Part shown: piece by piece, positions 1 to 6,539 of the stretch
Position numbering within the stretch: position 1 is the first letter of the stretch
How the letters are laid out: every line of letters starts with the position of its first letter
NCBI GenBank assembly: GCA_029557025.1
Contig: JAKPRU010000392.1
Span: forward strand, 1 to 7,059
Length of the DNA stretch: 7,059 nt
DNA from: Candidatus Omnitrophota bacterium
Lineage (GTDB): Bacteria; Hinthialibacterota; Hinthialibacteria; Hinthialibacterales; JAKPRU01
Reading direction: 5' to 3'
Translations under genes and position numbers: made by a program
Notes under the pieces: model-generated
The model's input: the letters and a program-made list of their open reading frames with translations, nothing else
The model's database searches: none
Told to the model about the DNA's origin: nothing

Positions 1-110
1 TGTTTGTAAAGGCATTTGCGTTACAGGACGGCAAAATACGCCGTGTCAATCCCTGTTATGCCTCTTCCAATCCTGGCGGAGAAGTTCGGAGGTATGTCTA
101 CCGACTTTGA
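1..110 (+). CDS. 3' end of an unidentified gene (partial)
   Basis: Reading from base 3, the sequence stays open for 35 codons and stops at TGA 108-110. The composition looks protein-like, with 'ALQDGKIRRVN' early and 'GEVRRYVYRL' at the C-terminus. The other two plus-strand frames are less convincing: one stops at once and the other gives a Cys/Ser-rich string. Only the tail is present, so no family can be assigned. The 51-base gap to the sulfatase start, with no terminator-like hairpin, would fit cotranscription. The alternative is that this is simply non-coding leader of the sulfatase gene. The call rests on frame openness and residue composition only. Confidence 0.35.
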   Translation, partial: FVKAFALQDGKIRRVNPCYASSNPGGEVRRYVYRL

Positions 111-146
111 GAGATCATCAACCGTTCCACTCCTAATCGGAGATTT

Positions 147-155
147 GAGGAGAAG
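147..155 (+). promoter_or_regulatory. Ribosome binding site of sulfatase 1
   Basis: The purine run GAGGAGAAG lies just upstream of ATG 162, with the GGAG core about nine bases from the start codon. It fixes the start directly before the twin-arginine signal peptide. Confidence 0.75.
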
Positions 156-161
156 AACACC

Positions 162-1688
162 ATGTCCGATCTTTCGCGAAGACAATTCCTGAAGACAACC
201 GGCAGTGTTTCATTGGGCGCAAGTATCCTCGGTGCGCCGTACATATCTTGCGCGGCTAACCGCAAGCCCAATCTTCTGTTCTTGTGGACGGACGAGCAAC
301 GGGCCGACACCATCGATGTTTACGGTAACGCCACAATCCAGACCCCCAATCTGAGTCGCCTGGCACAGGAGAGTATCGTTTTCAAGCGCGCGTATGTGAG
401 CCAGCCGGTCTGCACACCCTCGCGATCCACGGTAATGACGGGCCTCTGGCCGCACGAAAGCGGTTGTACTCAGAACAATATCCCGCTACCGGAGACCACG
501 CCGTGCTTCCCGGAACTTCTCGACGATTCCGATTACCGCACCGGCTATTTCGGCAAGTGGCATTTGGGAGATGAGATCTTTGCGCAGCATGGTTTTGAGG
601 AATGGGTCAGCATAGAGGACGGCTACCGAAAGTATTACCGGGAGACGCGCGATAAGAATCAGAAGAGTTCCTATTATCATTTCTTAAAAGATCTTGGATA
701 CACGCCCGATACGGACCAGGGCGATTTCAGCCGTGGATTTGCTTCACGCCTGAAGATCGAACACTGCAAACCGAAGTTCCTTGAACTGAACGCCTGCGAT
801 TTTCTCCGTCGGCACAACAATGAGCCGTTTATCCTCTATGTGAATTTCCTGGAACCGCACATGCCGTTTTTCGGTCCGTTAAACGACTTGCACAGTCCGG
901 ACGAGATTTCTCTACCGGCTAATTTTGATGATCCGCTGGAAGAAGACGAGCCGCTGGCCTATCGTCTGAAACAGTTACATTACCGGGAGCACGGCTATGG
1001 GGGCGTCGATTTGAAAACGGAAGCCGGATGGCGACGGCTACTAGCCAACTATTGGGGATTGTGCAGCCAGGTGGACCGAAGTATAGGTGAAATCCTCAAG
1101 ACGCTCGAAACGGAAGGGTTAGCGGATCATACGATTGTTGTCTACACCAGCGATCACGGCGACATGATGGGATCGCATCGGCTACTCGCGAAGACCGTAA
1201 TGTATGAAGAATCCGTGCGGGTTCCCTGGATGATGCGGATCCCGCCGTCCGGCTATAAACCGCAGGTTATCTCGCAGCCGGTGAGCCATATCGATATGGT
1301 TCCGACCCTGCTTGATTTGATGGGCAAGCCGATGGAAGACCGGTTTACGGGGCATAGCCTTGTCCCCTTGATGAAGGGCGGAGTTGCACAGGAGACTGAT
1401 GTATTCATCGAATGGAATCCGTCGAAAGAGGAGATTCCCACGGAAGCAATCCCTGGTGTTGATATGAACAGAGCGAAGAGAGCCTTGGAATCGCATACGC
1501 GAACGGTTGTCTCGCCGTCCGGCTGGAAACTCTGTTTGAACGACCAGGATTCGGACCAGTTATTCAACCTGAATCTCGACCCCGGAGAGACCCGGAATCT
1601 TTACTATACGGGTATGCACAATGGACGAATTGAAAAACTCTCCAGGCGCATTCGGCGGTGGGAAATAGAATTAAAAATTAAGAATTGA
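162..1688 (+). CDS. Tat-exported sulfatase (arylsulfatase family, formylglycine type)
   Basis: This 508-residue enzyme is expected to hydrolyse sulfate esters, probably on sulfated polysaccharide, outside the cytoplasm. The N-terminus has a twin-arginine signal (SRRQFLK, residues 5-11) followed by a hydrophobic stretch to about residue 30. The family signature is intact. CTPSR (84-88) holds Cys84, the residue converted to formylglycine. Asp44 and Asp331-His332 (TSDHGD) are the likely metal ligands. GKWH (131-134), His233 in EPHMPF and Lys344 supply the usual catalytic and sulfate-binding positions. Length is normal for the family. The Cys-type site requires a formylglycine-generating enzyme or anSME, and neither is in this window. 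The last residues (KIKN) are encoded by an AT-rich repeat, so the C-terminus may have been altered. The substrate cannot be read from sequence. Sulfatase class is very sure; specificity is unknown. Confidence 0.96.
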   Translation: MSDLSRRQFLKTTGSVSLGASILGAPYISCAANRKPNLLFLWTDEQRADTIDVYGNATIQTPNLSRLAQESIVFKRAYVSQPVCTPSRSTVMTGLWPHESGCTQNNIPLPETTPCFPELLDDSDYRTGYFGKWHLGDEIFAQHGFEEWVSIEDGYRKYYRETRDKNQKSSYYHFLKDLGYTPDTDQGDFSRGFASRLKIEHCKPKFLELNACDFLRRHNNEPFILYVNFLEPHMPFFGPLNDLHSPDEISLPANFDDPLEEDEPLAYRLKQLHYREHGYGGVDLKTEAGWRRLLANYWGLCSQVDRSIGEILKTLETEGLADHTIVVYTSDHGDMMGSHRLLAKTVMYEESVRVPWMMRIPPSGYKPQVISQPVSHIDMVPTLLDLMGKPMEDRFTGHSLVPLMKGGVAQETDVFIEWNPSKEEIPTEAIPGVDMNRAKRALESHTRTVVSPSGWKLCLNDQDSDQLFNLNLDPGETRNLYYTGMHNGRIEKLSRRIRRWEIELKIKN

Positions 1689-1705
1689 GAGTCAAGAATT
1701 AAATA
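1671..1705. repeat. AT-rich degenerate direct repeats
   Basis: A short AT-rich patch contains AAGAATT twice (1680-1686 and 1694-1700), together with related TTAAAAATTAA text. It contrasts sharply with the GC-rich coding sequence on both sides. It supplies the last codons and the stop of sulfatase 1 and runs up to the DUF433 frame. I recall similar 'aattaaaaattaagaatt' strings as intergenic filler in many bacterial genomes. Function is unknown. Confidence 0.45.
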
Positions 1706-1707
1706 GG

Positions 1708-1935
1708 ATGGAAGAAGGGAGAGGAACGGGATCCGGGTGTGGGGGGAAGAAACCAACGATTCGAGGGACGGGGATCATGGTGAAAAACATTCTGGGCATG
1801 GTTGCGGGCGGATATACGGTGCCGCAGGTCCTTGACACCTATCCCGAATTGACACAGGAACAGGTGCAAACGGCTCTTTGCTACGTTCGGGAGCAGGCAT
1901 CTTTTCAGTCCGACTTGCCGAATTCCATTACATAA
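1708..1935 (+). CDS. DUF433 antitoxin-like protein, probably decayed
   Basis: This 75-residue frame has the DUF433 core: CGGKKPTIRGTGI (residues 11-23), then a helix-turn-helix-like segment from VKNILGMVAGGYTV through TYPELTQEQVQTALCYV. DUF433 proteins resemble VapB-type antitoxins and are usually followed by a PIN-like DUF5615 toxin gene; here no toxin follows. Several features suggest decay. The start at 1708 has only a weak AGG beside it. The first ten residues are low-complexity rather than the usual 'DPxVCGGKP' lead-in. That lead-in can be read (RDPGV) in another frame at 1727-1741. An extra Lys interrupts GGKP, and Gly replaces the usual Arg in GTRI. The last residues (about 66-75) are antisense to the end of sulfatase 2. 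Family is clear; whether it is functional is doubtful. Confidence 0.6.
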   Translation: MEEGRGTGSGCGGKKPTIRGTGIMVKNILGMVAGGYTVPQVLDTYPELTQEQVQTALCYVREQASFQSDLPNSIT

Positions 1936-3356
1936 GGAATATGCCTGGTTTCTTTATTGACCGTGTAGCCGAATTTGTCGATGTAATAGAAGGGGTCCTC
2001 GAATGTGTCGCCGGTGCGTTGCAGCCACCGGTCAAGGTCTTTCTCGAGGTGTTTTCTGATCTCGCTGTGCGCGGGAGATTCGATGAGGTTGTTCATCTGG
2101 TACGGGTCTTTCCGGTTGTCGAAGAGCATCCAGGAACCCTGTCGATTGCGAACCAGGGAATGCCGGTTTGTGCGAACACAACGCCATTCCGGGAAGTTCC
2201 GCCCCTCAGAGAACGCGACATAGCAGGCAGTCAGCGCGCCGGTGGGAGCGTTCTGCGAATGTCCTGTCCACACCCTGGAGAGGTCCTCGCCCTGAACATT
2301 CGGCGGAATATCTGCGCCGCACAGCGCGAGCAAAGTCGGCATAATGTCCGGCGTATTGATAATCGCCTCACTTTGGATGCCTGCCGGAAGGCGCCCCGGT
2401 TGGCGGATCAGAAACGGCACACAAACCGATTCATCCCACGGGCGCTGTTTGCGTTGCTGCCCATGCGAGCCGAGCATGTCGCCGTGATCGGAGGTGAACA
2501 CCACGAGGGTATCCTCCGCCAATCCACGCCGGTCGATGGCATCAAGCAATCGTCCGACATTTCGATCCAGGGCTGTGATATGTGACTGGTATCCTGCAAG
2601 GTCCTTCAAAGATGGTTTTGGGCAATTCGGACGCGGTTGAATGTCCTCCGGACGGTATTTTTTGTACTCCTCCGGCATGAGGTCGTAGGGATTGTGCGGT
2701 GGTCCATAGGAGATAAAGAGGCAGAAGGGCCGGTGGGAGGGAGCGGAGTTCAGAAACTCCATCGCGATATCGGTCTGCACATCGGGTTCGTAGCCGTTCA
2801 GCCGGATCGGTTCGGGGGTCTCACGGTATAAGAAAGGTTTCATGTAATCATGGTTGCAGTTTGCGACCGCCCAGAAATCATCAAATCCCTGTCGCCGCGG
2901 GCCGGGGGGTGTAAATACGCCCCGGTTGGCTCCATCCAGGTGCCACTTGCCGATATATCCCATGTAGTATCCCTCGTCACGAAGGACAGTGCCGACGGTG
3001 GGAATATCGGTCGGCATTCGAAGATCATTGAGGAACATGCCGGTGGTCAGCGGATAGCAGCCTGACAGCAGCGCGGCGCGGTACGGAGTACAGACCGGAC
3101 ATGCCGATACAGCATTGACAAAGTGAACACCTTCGCTTGCCATGCGGTCGAGACGCGGTGTTTGGACTGTGGGATGCCCCGCGCAGCCCATCTCCTGGGC
3201 GCGCATTTGATCGGCAAACACATATAGGATATTGGGCTGCCGCCTCCGCGCAGCCGACGAGCGTCTCAGCCCGGCACAGCCGGAGGCGGTAACGGCAATG
3301 CCCACGGATGCGGCGGTTGAGAGAAAGGATCGGCGGGATAATTTATGATCGGCCAT
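1905..3356 (-). CDS. Tat-exported sulfatase, possible lipoprotein
   Basis: This 483-residue sulfatase belongs to the alkaline phosphatase-like superfamily. I chose the start at 3356 (MADHKLSRRSFL) because GGAG lies eight bases upstream and a twin-arginine signal follows at once. The longer open frame to 3446 would add 30 proline-rich residues encoded by a hairpin repeat. Cys27 in TASGC could be a lipobox, so the protein may be lipid-anchored after Tat export. Active-site residues are present: Asp49, Cys89 in CTPYR (89-93, the formylglycine site with Tyr in place of the common Ser), GKWHL (136-140), His221 in PPHNPYD, TSDHGD (288-293) and Lys303. It faces sulfatase 1 tail to tail. The two sulfatases differ clearly outside the motifs, which suggests different substrates rather than a recent duplication. 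Substrate is unknown. Confidence 0.95.
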   Translation of the reverse strand: MADHKLSRRSFLSTAASVGIAVTASGCAGLRRSSAARRRQPNILYVFADQMRAQEMGCAGHPTVQTPRLDRMASEGVHFVNAVSACPVCTPYRAALLSGCYPLTTGMFLNDLRMPTDIPTVGTVLRDEGYYMGYIGKWHLDGANRGVFTPPGPRRQGFDDFWAVANCNHDYMKPFLYRETPEPIRLNGYEPDVQTDIAMEFLNSAPSHRPFCLFISYGPPHNPYDLMPEEYKKYRPEDIQPRPNCPKPSLKDLAGYQSHITALDRNVGRLLDAIDRRGLAEDTLVVFTSDHGDMLGSHGQQRKQRPWDESVCVPFLIRQPGRLPAGIQSEAIINTPDIMPTLLALCGADIPPNVQGEDLSRVWTGHSQNAPTGALTACYVAFSEGRNFPEWRCVRTNRHSLVRNRQGSWMLFDNRKDPYQMNNLIESPAHSEIRKHLEKDLDRWLQRTGDTFEDPFYYIDKFGYTVNKETRHIPYVMEFGKSD

Positions 3357-3394
3357 GACTGTTGCTCCAGTTGGGGTTTCACGAGCGGCAAATT

Positions 3395-3440
3395 CAACCC
3401 CCTCTGTATCTCCGGCAATCTTTGGGGGAGAGGGTTGTGG
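3395..3440 (-). repeat. GC-rich hairpin repeat, copy A
   Basis: CAACCCCCTC (3395-3404) faces GAGGGTTG (3430-3437) as imperfect inverted arms with two unpaired C residues. GGGGGAGAGGG lies just inside the right arm. On the minus strand it reads as a C-rich 'ACCCTCTCCCCC' block, a style seen in dispersed intergenic repeats of many genomes. It would sit in the untranslated leader of sulfatase 2. A related element lies at 5308-5348. Confidence 0.45.
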
Positions 3441-3518
3441 GGGCATCCGTGCCTCTTGAGATAGTCTTGGGAGGCTTGTTCACCCGTTGGCGCTGCGGTG
3501 TTCGAAACGTCAGTTCGC

Positions 3519-3547
3519 ATCATCCCCTATGCGGACGGATCTGTCAA
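3519..3547 (-). promoter_or_regulatory. Candidate sigma70-type promoter for sulfatase 2
   Basis: On the minus strand a perfect TTGACA (3547-3542) is followed by 17 bases and GATGAT (3524-3519), a 4 of 6 match to TATAAT. Spacing is ideal. It would give a leader of roughly 155 bases that contains hairpin repeat copy A. Such matches also arise by chance, and promoter consensus in this lineage is assumed rather than known. Confidence 0.35.
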
Positions 3548-3667
3548 ACAAATCTGCTAAATCGAGGCCGAACGGAGAGACCTGTTAATCCTCTTGACCA
3601 CGACGCATTTCGAGAGCAGCTTAATAAGGCCATTCAGGGCGTGTTCCCGACAATTCCAAGAGCCGAA

Positions 3668-3674
3668 AGAGGAG
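3668..3674 (+). promoter_or_regulatory. Ribosome binding site of the aminotransferase
   Basis: AGAGGAG ends seven bases before ATG 3682, which supports that start. A second ATG two codons downstream (3688) would keep the twin-arginine signal and is less well spaced. Confidence 0.7.
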
Positions 3675-3681
3675 CGCAATC

Positions 3682-5028
3682 ATGGAAATGAAACGAAGAG
3701 ATTTTATGCAGACTGCCGCAGCCGGAACAGCGGCATTTACACTTGCCGGAGCGACATTTGTTCCGAAAGGTGCATCCGCCGCGACCGCAAAGCCCGCCCT
3801 GCTGGGCGGTCCGAAGGTCCGAACGGAACCGTTCCCATCCTGGCCGATCATCGAAGAGAACGACGAGAAAGCCTGGATGGAGGTTCTCCGGGAACGCGGG
3901 TGGTGCCGAACCCAGGGGGAACGAGGCGCGCAATTTGAGAAAGCCTACGCGGAAATGATGGGGGCTAAAGAGTGTATCGCGACGGCCAACGGAACGAGCG
4001 CGTTGTTCTGCTCGCTGAACGGACTGGGAGTGGGTCCTGGGGATGAAGTGATTGTGCCACCCTATACATTTGTGGCCACGGTCAATGTTGTCCTGCTCCA
4101 ACATGCGCTTCCCATTTTTGTGGACACCGACCGGGAAACGAGTCAAATCGACGCGAAGAAGATCGAAGAAAAGATCACGGAGAACACGCGGTGCATCATC
4201 CCGGTCCATCTCGGCGGCAACGTCGCGGATATGGACACGATTTTGGCTGTTGCCGCGAAGCACAACATTCCCGTGATCGAGGATGCCTGCCAGGCGCACT
4301 TGGCCGAATGGAAAGGGAAGAAAGTCGGCACGATGGGCAAAACGGGATGTTTCAGTTTTCAGGTGACGAAGAATCTTTCCAGCGGGGAAGGCGGCGCGAT
4401 CCTCAGCGATGACAGCGACCTGATGGACAGATGCTATGCGTTCCACACGAACGGTCGGGCACGCCGCCAGGGCAGCTACCATTTCACCTACGGTCAGCAA
4501 GGTTCCAATCTGCGCATGACCGAGTTTCAATCTACCCTGCTGGTCCAGCAGATGACACGGCTGGAAGCGCAAACAAAAAACCGCACTGAGAACGCCAATT
4601 ATCTGACTCAACAGTTGAATGAGATTCCGGGGATCCGTGTCGCGAAAATGTACGATGGATGCACGCGGAATGCGTACCACCTGTTCATGTTCCGCTACGA
4701 CCCGGAGAAATTCGCGGGATTACCACGGAACAAGTTTATGAAGGCTCTGAGCGCGGAGGGGATTCCCTGCTCCGGCGGATACAGCCCGTTGAACAAGGAG
4801 CCGTTTCTGGAGAACACGTTCCAGACACGGGGCTACCAGCGAATCTACTCCGCCGAACAACTCAAGAAATGGGCCGGGGAAAACGAATGCCCTGAAAACG
4901 ACAAGCTCTGCGAGGAGGCGGTCTGGTTTTTCCAGAGTATGTTCCTTACCGGCAGAACGGATATGGATCAAATCGCCGATGCGATCCGTAAAATCCAGGC
5001 GAACGCGGCCGATTTGGCCAAGGCGTGA
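3682..5028 (+). CDS. Tat-exported DegT/DnrJ/EryC1/StrS family PLP aminotransferase
   Basis: This 448-residue protein is a fold-type I PLP enzyme of the family that usually transaminates keto-sugars on nucleotide carriers. Motifs run in family order: NGTSAL (103-108, phosphate binding), PPYTFVAT (126-133), EDACQAH (200-206, with Asp201 expected to pair with the PLP ring nitrogen), FSFQVTKN (224-231, with Lys230 as the PLP lysine) and GEGG (235-238). The catalytic residues are intact. The unusual part is the N-terminus: KRRDFM (4-9), an Ala-rich hydrophobic stretch and an ASA cleavage-type site near residue 33 form a good Tat signal. The family-like body begins after it ([11 protein letters not shown]). 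Tat exports folded proteins, so a holoenzyme with bound PLP could be exported. Its extracytoplasmic substrate and amino donor are unknown. It could also act as a regulatory or oxidoreductase-like relative. It stands alone, ending at a terminator, so it is probably monocistronic. Confidence 0.92.
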   Translation: MEMKRRDFMQTAAAGTAAFTLAGATFVPKGASAATAKPALLGGPKVRTEPFPSWPIIEENDEKAWMEVLRERGWCRTQGERGAQFEKAYAEMMGAKECIATANGTSALFCSLNGLGVGPGDEVIVPPYTFVATVNVVLLQHALPIFVDTDRETSQIDAKKIEEKITENTRCIIPVHLGGNVADMDTILAVAAKHNIPVIEDACQAHLAEWKGKKVGTMGKTGCFSFQVTKNLSSGEGGAILSDDSDLMDRCYAFHTNGRARRQGSYHFTYGQQGSNLRMTEFQSTLLVQQMTRLEAQTKNRTENANYLTQQLNEIPGIRVAKMYDGCTRNAYHLFMFRYDPEKFAGLPRNKFMKALSAEGIPCSGGYSPLNKEPFLENTFQTRGYQRIYSAEQLKKWAGENECPENDKLCEEAVWFFQSMFLTGRTDMDQIADAIRKIQANAADLAKA

Positions 5029-5050
5029 GAACAGGTCATAGTAACAAGAG

Positions 5051-5084
5051 CACGGCGGGGTGGCTGTCACTCCGCCGTGTTTTT
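5051..5084 (+). terminator. Rho-independent terminator after the aminotransferase
   Basis: CACGGCGGGGTG (5051-5062) pairs with CACTCCGCCGTG (5068-5079) over 12 positions with one G-T pair and a five-base loop. Five T residues follow at 5080-5084. It begins 22 bases after the aminotransferase stop codon, which supports the end of a single-gene transcript. Confidence 0.92.
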
Positions 5085-5307
5085 AACCACCACAATCCGA
5101 ATGTACATAAACAATTGAGGTGGTGATTATTCTATTTTTCCGATAGTTGATTTTTTTCAGGCTCTGCGGTAATTTTTGTTCGAGTTTGAGAAACGACTCG
5201 ATCAATCTCAGAATATCCGCAAGGTGTTTCTGCCGCTTGCGAGCGAATTGAGGAATTCTTTACCTGTCACGGCGATACCCTATGCTGACCTGTGCGATTG
5301 GGAAGTT

Positions 5308-5348
5308 CCCTCCCCCCAACCTTCTTCCAGAGGGAGAGGGGGAAGAAG
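5308..5348 (+). repeat. GC-rich hairpin repeat, copy B
   Basis: CCCTCCCCCC is followed by perfect inverted arms CTTCTTCC (5321-5328) and GGAAGAAG (5341-5348) around an AGAGGGAGAGGG loop. The text resembles copy A at 3395-3440 read on the opposite strand (C-rich left, GGGAGAGGG right). It lies about 40 bases past the stop of the nicotinate phosphoribosyltransferase gene and could form an RNA hairpin there, but no T run follows on that strand. Confidence 0.5.
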
Positions 5349-5389
5349 ATCCTCTTTCGGCACGAAATGAGAATATCTACACGGTCTAT

Positions 5390-6535
5390 TCACGACAGAT
5401 TTTTTTCAAATCCTCGAAGTACTCGTTCGCGGATTTCGTGCGCCGACGGGAGCGGACCGATGAGTTTTCCGTCCGAGATCATCTCCTGCAAGAGCGGTCT
5501 CCAGCCTTTCGGAAGTCTTGCGGACGCAGGGAAGAGGCGTCGCTCGCCGGATGCGGAAACGGCAAGGGTCTTTCTGCCGGATCGTTTGCCGCGTTTGGCT
5601 ACCGGTTCCTCTTCGATCTCGACTATATCCAATGAGAAATCGACTACGGGCGAATTGCTGATAAAAGTCCCGACTCCGTACGCATCGGCGTAAGGATTCA
5701 GCGGTGGAATGGTCCGGTCGGTGAGACCGCCACTGACGAGGATTTTGACGTTGTGAAAGCCTCGCAAGTCCAGTTCCCAACGGAGTTCTTCGAGAAGTCG
5801 TGGGTAATCCCCTCTTCGTGAGGGCGGGGTATCCAGGCGGATGCCGTGAAGGCGTTTGCCCATCGCTTCCGCGACGCGAAGAGCCTCGAATTTCTCATCG
5901 GCGAACGTGTCGATGAGCGCGATGCGGGGGATGTTTTTCGAGACGATCTTATCGAATGCGAGGATCGCTCCCACGGTATCCCCGAGAACCAGGATGAGAG
6001 AATGGGGCATGGTTCCGACCGGGGGCATTCCAAGTCGTTGGGCGCACAGGACCCCGGAGACGCCATCGCAGCCGCCGATAAAGGCATTGCGGTCCACCAG
6101 GGGTGCGACGGCCGGGTGCATTCGACGAGCGCCGAAGCTATAGACCGGCCTTCCTTCGGCGGCGAGTTTACACCGCGCCGCTCGTGTGGCGATGCCAGAG
6201 GCCTGGCACAGCAACCCCAACAAAGCCGTCTCATATATACAAATATCCTGGTAACGTCCCTCGATCACCAGGACCGGTTCGTGCGCGTAGCAGAGCGATC
6301 CTTCGGGAAGAGCGCGGGCTTGAATCGGCTTGTTCAACGCGGCAAGGAGAGCGATGGCTTCCCCAAGCCCGGCAAACACCGCCCATTCCCATCCATCCGG
6401 AAAACTACCCGCTCGCAGTTCACAGACTACTTGAGGATTTACATCCTCGTGTTTCAGAATTTCCATTGTCCGGAGAAAATAGGCATCGGTGACGGAACCT
6501 TTGAGGATATCGTTCTCGGAAGCGATATGAAACAT
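5390..6535 (-). CDS. pncB: Nicotinate phosphoribosyltransferase
   Basis: This 381-residue cytoplasmic enzyme joins nicotinate to PRPP, giving nicotinate mononucleotide in the Preiss-Handler route to NAD. I chose ATG 6535 (MFHIASENDILKG) because the family homology begins there and GGAG lies nine bases upstream. Earlier in-frame ATGs at 6592 and 6565 would overlap the upstream gene. Visible motifs are TDAYFLRT (16-23), FGARRMHP (134-141), GTMPHS (174-179, with His178 at the position of the phosphorylated histidine in this family), SGG (268-270) and YGVGT (286-290), likely for phosphate binding. At 381 residues it is like the short bacterial/archaeal type rather than the longer animal enzyme. 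It follows the nicotinamidase-like gene after four bases, so the two are almost surely translated from one mRNA. No key residue seems missing. Confidence 0.93.
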   Translation of the reverse strand: MFHIASENDILKGSVTDAYFLRTMEILKHEDVNPQVVCELRAGSFPDGWEWAVFAGLGEAIALLAALNKPIQARALPEGSLCYAHEPVLVIEGRYQDICIYETALLGLLCQASGIATRAARCKLAAEGRPVYSFGARRMHPAVAPLVDRNAFIGGCDGVSGVLCAQRLGMPPVGTMPHSLILVLGDTVGAILAFDKIVSKNIPRIALIDTFADEKFEALRVAEAMGKRLHGIRLDTPPSRRGDYPRLLEELRWELDLRGFHNVKILVSGGLTDRTIPPLNPYADAYGVGTFISNSPVVDFSLDIVEIEEEPVAKRGKRSGRKTLAVSASGERRLFPASARLPKGWRPLLQEMISDGKLIGPLPSAHEIRERVLRGFEKNLS

Positions 6536-6539
6536 GGGG

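Larger units (their letters stand above)
3357..3681. other. Divergent intergenic region between sulfatase 2 and the aminotransferase
   Basis: No gene is supported in these 325 bases. They must contain the start signals for both flanking genes. On the minus side there is a GGAG site, a hairpin repeat and a promoter-like pair. On the plus side the only clear signal is the aminotransferase ribosome binding site. Short open frames here have no ribosome binding site or recognisable domain. Confidence 0.7.
5029..5389. other. Intergenic region between aminotransferase and NAD salvage operon
   Basis: These 361 bases lie between convergent genes and hold no supported gene. They contain the terminator at 5051-5084, an AT-rich segment with several T runs (about 5085-5180), a short inverted pair TCGAGT/ACTCGA near 5180-5205 without a T run, and hairpin repeat copy B at 5308-5348. 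A 64-codon frame opening with TTG at 5176 has no ribosome binding site and runs through the repeat, so I do not call it. Confidence 0.65.

Noticed and set aside
1878..2585. 235-codon plus-strand frame over the 3' half of sulfatase 2
   Set aside because: Antisense shadow of a real sulfatase; no family resemblance.
3357..3446. 30-residue N-terminal extension of sulfatase 2
   Set aside because: It is proline-rich, encoded partly by a hairpin repeat, and places the Tat signal internally; the ATG at 3356 has a good ribosome binding site.
3594..3627. Promoter for the aminotransferase (TTGACC with TTAATA/TAATAA)
   Set aside because: The spacing is 21-22 bases, too long for a standard sigma70 promoter.
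3634..4680. 348-codon open frame antisense to the aminotransferase
   Set aside because: It lies wholly opposite a gene with intact catalytic motifs, has no recognisable domain and is rich in Arg, Phe and His, as expected of an antisense shadow.
5180..5205. TCGAGT/ACTCGA inverted pair as a terminator or operator
   Set aside because: Only six paired bases, no following T run on either strand, and no nearby gene start for it to control.
5176..5370. 64-codon frame starting with TTG
   Set aside because: No ribosome binding site, a rare start, no recognised family, and its C-terminal third is encoded by the hairpin repeat.
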